Shown: piece by piece, positions 6,152 to 10,717 of the stretch
Layout of the letters: each line of letters begins with the position of its first letter
Position numbering within the stretch: position 1 is the first letter of the stretch
From: an uncultured Bacillota bacterium
GTDB taxonomy: Bacteria > Bacillota > Clostridia > UBA1381
Direction: 5' to 3'
Assembly: GCA_949297205.1 (NCBI GenBank)
Contig: CASFSH010000261.1
Span: 1-10,717, forward strand
DNA: 10,717 nucleotides
Program-made: the position numbers and the translations under genes
The notes under the pieces: generated by a model
What the model was told of the DNA's origin: nothing
Database searches by the model: none
Seen by the model: the letters and a program-made list of their open reading frames with translations, nothing else

Positions 6152-7489
6152 ATGACATTGGAAGAATTGCAAAAAATAATATATGATGCCGGAATAGTTG
6201 GTGCCGGCGGAGCGGGTTTTCCCACACATAAAAAATTATCACAGGGAGTTAAGCAAGTAATAGTAAATGCTGCCGAATGTGAACCTTTAATGATGGTTGA
6301 TCATCATATATTCAGAAAGCATTTTCAATCAATAATAGATACTTTGAATGTTATTCTGGATGTTTTAGGAGCTGAAGAAGCAATTTTTGGTATAAAAGGC
6401 AAAAATATGTACTTGCTTGATTCAAAAATTCTTGCAGATCTTAAAGGAACAAGAATAAGTGTTAAAGAAATTCCGGATGTTTATCCTGCCGGTGATGAAG
6501 TTGTGCTGGTATATGAAACAACAGGGAAAATTATTCCCGAAGGCGCAATTCCTATTAATGTCGGAGTAATGGTTATTAATACTGAAACACTTTATAATAT
6601 AAAAAAGGCATTGCAAGATGGAGAAACAGTTTGTGAAAAATATGTTACTATTGCCGGTGATGTAAAAGAAGATATAACAATAAAAGTCCCTGTAGGAATG
6701 AAAATAAAAGAATTGTTTGCCGATATAGGCTATCCTGATTTGATGGGCAAAGCCGTAATAAACGGTGGACCTATGATGGGAAAACTTGTAGATATCGAAA
6801 ATGATGTTGTCACAAAAACCACAAAAGGTTTGTTAGTTTTCCCGGAAACACACAGTGTTATTCAAAGAAGAAAAATGCCGTTGAAAACAATGTTGAAAAG
6901 AGCATCAGCTGCTTGTTGTTACTGTACGATGTGTACAGATGTATGTCCGAGATATTTACTTGGACATTCAATACAGGTACATAAAATATTAAGAGCAGCA
7001 TCTCATTGCGAGGTTTCGGATACAGAGGCATTTTTGCAGGCGTCGCTTTGCTGTGGATGTGGAGTATGTACAGTTATGGGATGCCAGCAGATGTTGAATC
7101 CTCAGGAAATTTCAATGAATGCAAAAGGCGTTTTGGCAAAAAAAGGTTATAGAAGAACAAATAATATAGCACCTTCTGCACCAAGACCTGAAAGAGAGGG
7201 ACGTTTAATACCCTCTGATACGCTTATTGACAGGCTTGGAATCAGAAAATATGTTAAAGATAAAGTTGAAAGGGTATATATGGACTTCTTCCCGGAAACC
7301 GTTTATATTCCCATGTCACAGCACGTAGGTAAGCCTGCGTCACCGATAGTGAAAGTGGGAGACAGAGTAAAAAAAGGACAGCTTATAGCAAAGACAGATG
7401 CCAATGCATTGGGAACTACAATACACTCAAGCATAGATGGTGTTGTAAAACTTGTAGATGATAAAAAAATAGTAATTTCAGTAAAATAA
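6152..7489 (+). CDS. pduS: PduS: RnfC-like iron-sulfur flavoprotein (cobalamin reductase / BMC electron transfer)
   Basis: PduS proteins carry FMN and two [4Fe-4S] clusters, oxidise NADH and can reduce cobalamin; in BMCs they are proposed to move electrons to the shell protein PduT. The 445-residue protein has an RnfC/51-kDa-like glycine-rich site at GAGGAGFPTH (17-26), an SLBB-like segment around 165-210, a first cluster motif C255-C258-C261-C265 (CxxCxxCxxxCP), a second C300-C303-C306-C311, and a C-terminal RnfC barrel-sandwich domain (VKVGDRVKKGQLIAK, about 400-414). No membrane helix is seen. ATG 6152 follows AAGGAGG (6135-6141). A pduT-like gene with a pore cysteine follows directly, supporting a shared electron route. 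If the cognate dehydratase is B12-free, NADH re-oxidation would be the main job; otherwise it also feeds the PduO partner. Confidence 0.95.
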   Translation: MTLEELQKIIYDAGIVGAGGAGFPTHKKLSQGVKQVIVNAAECEPLMMVDHHIFRKHFQSIIDTLNVILDVLGAEEAIFGIKGKNMYLLDSKILADLKGTRISVKEIPDVYPAGDEVVLVYETTGKIIPEGAIPINVGVMVINTETLYNIKKALQDGETVCEKYVTIAGDVKEDITIKVPVGMKIKELFADIGYPDLMGKAVINGGPMMGKLVDIENDVVTKTTKGLLVFPETHSVIQRRKMPLKTMLKRASAACCYCTMCTDVCPRYLLGHSIQVHKILRAASHCEVSDTEAFLQASLCCGCGVCTVMGCQQMLNPQEISMNAKGVLAKKGYRRTNNIAPSAPRPEREGRLIPSDTLIDRLGIRKYVKDKVERVYMDFFPETVYIPMSQHVGKPASPIVKVGDRVKKGQLIAKTDANALGTTIHSSIDGVVKLVDDKKIVISVK

Positions 7490-7600
7490 AAGATTAATTG
7501 ACCTTAAATAACAGCAAATTTAATTGAAAGGATAAGGTAACGTGAAAAATAAGTTTATTTTCCGCGTTGCGTATTTTGTGCTACCGTGTGGCGGCAGAAT

Positions 7601-7605
7601 GGAGG
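7601..7605 (+). promoter_or_regulatory. Shine-Dalgarno site choosing the ATG 7611 start of the BMC-T gene
   Basis: GGAGG lies 5 bases before ATG 7611 and supports that start. An in-frame GTG at 7542 also has a plausible site (GAAAGGA 7526-7532, gap 9), so a form with 23 extra N-terminal residues cannot be excluded. Confidence 0.6.
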
Positions 7606-7610
7606 GTAAT

Positions 7611-8156
7611 ATGAATTCTGTTGGATTGATAGAAGTTAAAAATGTTAGTAAAGGTATAAAGGTTACAGATGAAATGTTAAAAAGTGCAGGCATTACTTTA
7701 ATTCAATCAGGTTCAGTATGCCCTGGTAAATTTGTTACGGTTATAGGCGGAGAACTATCTGCGATACAGTCAGCAGTTGAAAGAGCTGCATTAATCAGTG
7801 AAGATTCGCTCATAGACAAATTTGTTATTGGTAATTTGGGTGAACAGGTTTTTGAGGCAATGTGTGGAACTGCAATTGTGAAAGAAAAAAAAGCTTTAGG
7901 AATTGTTGAAACTTTTACGGCAGCAGCTGCTATTGAAGCAGCAGATGCAGCTGTTAAGGCTGCAGTTGTATCTTTAATTGAAGTACGTGTCGCAAGGGGC
8001 ATGGCAGGAAAATGTTTTGTAACAATGACCGGTAATGTGGCTGATGTTCAGGCTGCAGTGGACGCAGGAGCTAAAATCGCCGCAAAAACAGGTGTTTTGA
8101 TAAATACAGAGGTTATTGCAAATCCACACCCGGAATTATGGGAAGCTGTGCTGTAA
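7611..8156 (+). CDS. pduT: BMC-T tandem-domain shell protein with pore cysteine (PduT-like)
   Basis: Trimers of this double-domain protein mimic a hexamer. The 181 residues contain two BMC domains: about 4-80 (VGLIEVKNVSKGIKVTDEM onward) and about 95-180 (ALGIVETFTAAAAIEAADA onward). The first domain carries Cys37 in SVCPGK, the position and context by which PduT binds a [4Fe-4S] cluster at the three-fold pore. Length is close to PduT. It directly follows pduS, which fits the model of PduS docking on PduT to pass electrons through the shell. ATG 7611 is chosen since BMC domains begin within a few residues of the start and GGAGG precedes it; the alternative GTG 7542 would add MKNKFIFRVAYFVLPCGGRM and more. 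The second domain also has Cys134 (AGKCFV), whose role is unclear. Confidence 0.92.
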   Translation: MNSVGLIEVKNVSKGIKVTDEMLKSAGITLIQSGSVCPGKFVTVIGGELSAIQSAVERAALISEDSLIDKFVIGNLGEQVFEAMCGTAIVKEKKALGIVETFTAAAAIEAADAAVKAAVVSLIEVRVARGMAGKCFVTMTGNVADVQAAVDAGAKIAAKTGVLINTEVIANPHPELWEAVL

Positions 8157-8165
8157 TTGTTAACT

Positions 8166-8194
8166 TAATATTGAGAAAAAGGTTACTGTATAAT
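8166..8194 (+). promoter_or_regulatory. Putative promoter of the DeoR-family regulator gene
   Basis: TATAAT (8189-8194) is a consensus -10 box, with TTAATA (8166-8171, 4 of 6 matches to TTGACA) 17 bases upstream. It lies in the 98-base gap after pduT and would give the regulator its own transcript, besides read-through from the BMC operon. The -35 match is weak. Confidence 0.45.
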
Positions 8195-8224
8195 GGAGAT
8201 TCATCCGTATCTAAAGCAGTAGCC
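8181..8224. repeat. Imperfect inverted repeat overlapping the DeoR promoter
   Basis: GGTTACTG (8181-8188) pairs with CAGTAGCC (8217-8224), eight base pairs with one G-U, and within the loop AGAT (8197-8200) pairs with ATCT (8209-8212). The arms flank the TATAAT box, so it may be an operator for autoregulation; read as RNA from upstream transcription it could be a weak terminator, as TTATTATA follows. Confidence 0.4.
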
Positions 8225-8254
8225 TTATTATATATATGAATAGAGGAGTTAAAT

Positions 8255-9019
8255 ATGCTTGCTGTTGAAAGAAGAAGTATAATTGAACAAACAATAATAA
8301 AAAATAAAAGTGTCCTTGTACCGGAATTGGCGAAACAATTTGATGTGACAACTGAAACAATAAGAAGTGATCTGGAAAAGCTTGAAAAACAGGGAGTGCT
8401 TGTAAGAACCTATGGAGGTGCTACCTTGGTTGAAAGCGTAGAGGCAGATATGAGTATACATGAACGTGATACTGTCAATTTTGAAGGAAAACAAAGTATA
8501 GGAATACGTGCGGCACAGATGATAAAAGACGGAGAAACAATATTTCTCGATGCAAGTACATCAAGTTTGCATGTTGCCAGAAATATTAAGGATAAAAAAA
8601 GTATTACGGTAATAACCAATGCAGAGAAAATTGTTATGGAACTTGCAGGGTTGTCCGATATAAAAGTAATATCTACCGGAGGTATGCTTCATGCAAAAAA
8701 TATGTCTTATGTGGGAAGAATTGTTGAGGAAACAATAAGATCTCATTATTTTGCCAATAAGGTTTTTTTCTCATGCAGAGGAGTGACTTTGGCAAGGGGA
8801 ATGATGGAATCTACCGAAGCAGAAGCAGAGATTAAAAAAGCAATGATAGACTGCTCTGAAAGCGCGATATTTCTTTGCGACAGAAAAAAACTCGGCAGAC
8901 TGGGTGTTCCGGTTATATATGGACTGAATAAAATAGATTGTTTTATAACAGATATAAAGCTTGACGAGGAATGGAATAAGGCTCTTATTCAAAATGATGT
9001 ACGTATTATAACTGTATAA
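8255..9019 (+). CDS. DeoR-family transcriptional regulator, likely of the BMC operon
   Basis: DNA-binding regulator that usually represses catabolic operons until a phosphorylated sugar binds. The 254 residues show the family layout: an N-terminal helix-turn-helix (ELAKQFDVTTETIRSDLEKL, about 24-43) followed by the signature RTYGGA (51-56), then a ribose-5-phosphate-isomerase-like sensor domain (about 77-235) with LDASTSS (98-104) at the usual phosphate-binding loop, STGG (140-143), and EIKKAMI (182-188). ATG 8255 follows GAGGAG (8243-8248). It is the last gene of the BMC cluster, the usual place for a local regulator, and its sensor type suggests the inducer is a sugar phosphate, as in fucose or rhamnose breakdown where aldolase products feed a diol dehydratase. 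The target and ligand are inferred, not seen. Confidence 0.92.
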   Translation: MLAVERRSIIEQTIIKNKSVLVPELAKQFDVTTETIRSDLEKLEKQGVLVRTYGGATLVESVEADMSIHERDTVNFEGKQSIGIRAAQMIKDGETIFLDASTSSLHVARNIKDKKSITVITNAEKIVMELAGLSDIKVISTGGMLHAKNMSYVGRIVEETIRSHYFANKVFFSCRGVTLARGMMESTEAEAEIKKAMIDCSESAIFLCDRKKLGRLGVPVIYGLNKIDCFITDIKLDEEWNKALIQNDVRIITV

Positions 9020-9059
9020 GATGTTATATGGAAGGGTTTTTCATTAATATTAGATCAAA

Positions 9060-9097
9060 AAAAACAGACACTGTAATTTAATGGAGTGTCTGTTTTT
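9060..9097. terminator. Strong bidirectional intrinsic terminator between the BMC cluster and yebC
   Basis: Bases 9060-9072 pair with 9085-9097 (AAAAACAGACACT/AGTGTCTGTTTTT): 13 perfect base pairs with a 12-base loop. The + strand ends in a T-run (9093-9097 and a T-rich stretch after), and the - strand reads the A-run 9057-9064 as U's. It thus ends both the DeoR transcript and the convergent jag-yebC transcript. The rest of the 119-base gap holds nothing else clear. Confidence 0.92.
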
Positions 9098-9138
9098 GTA
9101 TTTTCATTTTATGTGTGATGTGTAAATGTTTTTTGATA

Positions 9139-9870
9139 TTAATCATTATCAGGCATATCCCAATTGTGATATATATCCTGAACATCGTCACTGTCTTCAA
9201 GCAAATCAATCATTCTTTGCATTTTAAGTATGTGATCTTCATCTGTAAGAGTAACCATGGTTTGTGGAACCATTGTAATTTCAGCAGATGCAAATTCATA
9301 TTTTTTTTCTAATGCATCTCTGACAGCGTGAAAATCTTCAGGAGAGGTTGTAATTTCAAAACAATCATCTTCTGCCGAAATATCCTCGGCGCCTGCTTCC
9401 AATGCATCCATTGTTATTTCGTCCTCATCAATATCATTTTTTTCTATAACAATAATCCCTTTTTTATCAAACATAAAGCTGACACATCCGGTTTGTCCCA
9501 TATTACCGCCAAATTTATCAAATGCATGACGTACGTCGGCTGCTGTTCTGTTTCTGTTATCGGTAAGGGCTTCAACAATGACCGCAACACCATTTGGGCC
9601 GTAGCCTTCATATGTTATGTTTTCATAGTTATCGGTTTCTGTGTCGCCGGCAGCTTTTTTTATGGTTCTTTGTATATTTTCATTAGGCATATTATTGGCT
9701 CTGCCTTTTGCTATAGCGTCTTTAAGACTTGAATTATTATCGGGATCTGGACCGCCTGATTTGACCGCTACAACAATTTCCCTTGCAATTTTTGTAAATA
9801 TTTTTGCTCTTTGGGCATCATTTGCACCTTTTTTTCTTTTAATTGTACTCCACTTTGAGTGACCTGACAT
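9139..9870 (-). CDS. yebC: YebC/PmpR/TACO1-family protein
   Basis: Widespread cytoplasmic protein. Older work describes family members as DNA-binding regulators; newer work on YebC/TACO1 members points to aiding ribosomes through difficult sequences such as proline runs. The 243-residue length is typical. It begins [20 protein letters not shown], the family hallmark, continues with FTKIAREI and [11 protein letters not shown] (53-62), and has the diagnostic [14 protein letters not shown] (87-100) and [15 protein letters not shown] segments followed by GGNMG. The C-terminal third is acidic, as usual. ATG at 9870 is preceded on its strand by GAAAGGAA (9881-9888). It lies 53 bases downstream of jag on the same strand with no clear terminator between, so both are probably co-transcribed. 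It is convergent to and unrelated to the BMC operon. Confidence 0.97.
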   Translation of the reverse strand: MSGHSKWSTIKRKKGANDAQRAKIFTKIAREIVVAVKSGGPDPDNNSSLKDAIAKGRANNMPNENIQRTIKKAAGDTETDNYENITYEGYGPNGVAVIVEALTDNRNRTAADVRHAFDKFGGNMGQTGCVSFMFDKKGIIVIEKNDIDEDEITMDALEAGAEDISAEDDCFEITTSPEDFHAVRDALEKKYEFASAEITMVPQTMVTLTDEDHILKMQRMIDLLEDSDDVQDIYHNWDMPDND

Positions 9871-9923
9871 TTAGTGTTCATTCCTTTCTTTGCCGTTAAA
9901 ATACTATTTGCCAAACTTATATA

Positions 9924-10694
9924 TTATAAATCAGATTCATCTTCGGATATGTTTTCTTCTGAATGACTGCGTGCATAGCTTTCAAAATCCGAATGTTTTT
10001 TCTCATGTGTTGCATTTAAACCTGAATTATAGTATGCAGGCTTTTTATGATAGGACGGCTTAACAGGATTTTTTGGAGCAATAACAACCTTTCTGTATGG
10101 ATCTTCGCCAATAGAAAATGTTGTGACGTCAGCATGATCCTGAAGACAAGAATGTATAATTCGTCTTTCATATGGATTCATAGGCTCCAATGTATATTTT
10201 TTTCCTGATTTAGCAACTTTAGATGCAAGACGCTTAGAAAGCGCTACAAGAGCATCATAACGTTTTTCACGGTAATTTTCAGTATTAATAGTAACCTTAA
10301 CATAATTGTCACTGTTGCGGTTTACAACCAATGATGTAAGATACTGCAGACTGTCAAGCGTATCTCCGCGTTTTCCGATAATTATACCCATATTTTCTCC
10401 CGATAAATCTATTAAAAGATTATCATCTTCAAGCTTTGTGGAAATATCAACTTTTAAATTCATATCTGAGAAAATTTTATTTAAAAACAATTTTGCTTTA
10501 TAAGATGTTACATCCTTTACCTGACCGGTTACAACGGCATCTTTGGAACCTAATCCCAAAAATCCTTTTGTGCCTTCATCAATAACCTGAATATCAATAT
10601 CATCTTCGGAAAGACCGAATTCTGTCAAAATCAATTCTTTAGCTTCATTTATGCTTTTTGCGGTTTTTTCTATTTTTGTCTGGAAGTTTAACAA
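9924..10694 (-). CDS. jag: Jag/KhpB (EloR) KH-R3H RNA-binding protein
   Basis: RNA-binding protein that in Gram-positive bacteria (KhpB/EloR) works with KhpA and affects cell elongation and division; it often sits next to yidC. The product has a Jag N-terminal domain (EAKELILTEFGL to KGFLGLGSKDAVV), a KH domain with the GKRG loop in MGIIIGKRGDTLDSLQYL, and an R3H domain with R-R-I-I-H in NPYERRIIHS. The tail is charged and low in complexity, ending in acidic ISEDESDL. Two starts compete: ATG at 10703 directly abuts AAGGAGG with no spacer, whereas in-frame TTG at 10694 has a 9-base spacing from that site. I chose TTG (256 residues); the ATG form adds three residues (259). The upstream neighbour, possibly yidC, is outside the window. 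Confidence 0.93.
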   Translation of the reverse strand: MLNFQTKIEKTAKSINEAKELILTEFGLSEDDIDIQVIDEGTKGFLGLGSKDAVVTGQVKDVTSYKAKLFLNKIFSDMNLKVDISTKLEDDNLLIDLSGENMGIIIGKRGDTLDSLQYLTSLVVNRNSDNYVKVTINTENYREKRYDALVALSKRLASKVAKSGKKYTLEPMNPYERRIIHSCLQDHADVTTFSIGEDPYRKVVIAPKNPVKPSYHKKPAYYNSGLNATHEKKHSDFESYARSHSEENISEDESDL

Positions 10695-10703
10695 CGAAAT
10701 CAT

Positions 10704-10710
10704 CCTCCTT
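10704..10710 (-). promoter_or_regulatory. Shine-Dalgarno site of jag, abutting one possible start
   Basis: On the - strand AAGGAGG is immediately followed by ATG (10703-10701) and then, 9 bases after the site, by in-frame TTG (10694-10692). Spacing favours TTG, while the codon itself favours ATG. Confidence 0.65.
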
Positions 10711-10717
10711 GTTTTCT

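Noticed and set aside
7562..7594. CCGC/GCGG pairing just before the BMC-T start
   Set aside because: Only about four consecutive pairs form, with a large unpaired interior.
298..8992. Several - strand open frames of 60-130 codons across the BMC operon
   Set aside because: All lie antisense to well-identified genes, lack ribosome sites and have shadow-like composition.
9115..9862. Open frames on the + strand opposite yebC (9115-9312, 9328-9732, 9641-9862)
   Set aside because: They are Cys/Phe/Ile-rich shadows of a clearly coding - strand gene, without family resemblance.

Overview
The window is AT-rich, densely coding DNA from what looks like an anaerobic Firmicute of the Clostridia, possibly a Lachnospiraceae relative. 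The grounds are purine-rich Shine-Dalgarno sites (GAAAGG/AGGAGG) before nearly every gene, codons with A or T in third position, and the sporulation-lineage housekeeping gene jag. The species cannot be named from the sequence alone.

Bases 1 to about 9019 (+ strand) are the downstream part of a bacterial microcompartment (BMC, metabolosome) operon. In order it encodes: a PduO-type corrinoid adenosyltransferase with an HbpS/GlcG-like C-terminal domain (5' end outside the window); a CoA-acylating aldehyde dehydrogenase (PduP/EutE family); a zinc-type alcohol dehydrogenase; three single-domain hexameric shell proteins (BMC-H: one with an unusual pore loop, one canonical, one with a long basic tail); a second canonical BMC-H; the phosphotransacylase PduL; a pentameric vertex protein (BMC-P, EutN/CcmL); the RnfC-like iron-sulfur flavoprotein PduS; a tandem-domain trimeric shell protein with a pore cysteine (BMC-T, PduT-like); and a DeoR-family regulator. 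A strong bidirectional terminator (9060-9097) closes the operon.

Bases 9139-10703 (- strand) hold two convergent housekeeping genes: yebC (translation factor or regulator) and jag/khpB (KH-R3H RNA-binding protein).

The BMC genes form a coherent aldehyde-processing core. An upstream enzyme, not in the window, would release an aldehyde in the lumen. The aldehyde dehydrogenase oxidises it to acyl-CoA with NAD+, the alcohol dehydrogenase reduces a second molecule and recycles NADH, and PduL turns acyl-CoA into acyl-phosphate and frees CoA. PduS and the Fe-S-type pore of PduT could pass surplus electrons across the shell. The aldehyde dehydrogenase, alcohol dehydrogenase and PduL all carry a short N-terminal amphipathic helix of the encapsulation-peptide type. 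The Zn-type alcohol dehydrogenase, the terminal DeoR regulator and the gene order recall, from memory, the fucose/rhamnose-type glycyl-radical BMC loci of Clostridia (GRM5-like). The cobalamin adenosyltransferase instead hints at a B12-dependent diol dehydratase. The signature enzyme lies left of the window, so this stays open.

No tRNA, rRNA, CRISPR array, insertion sequence or phage gene was seen, and no gene-free stretch exceeds 300 bases.
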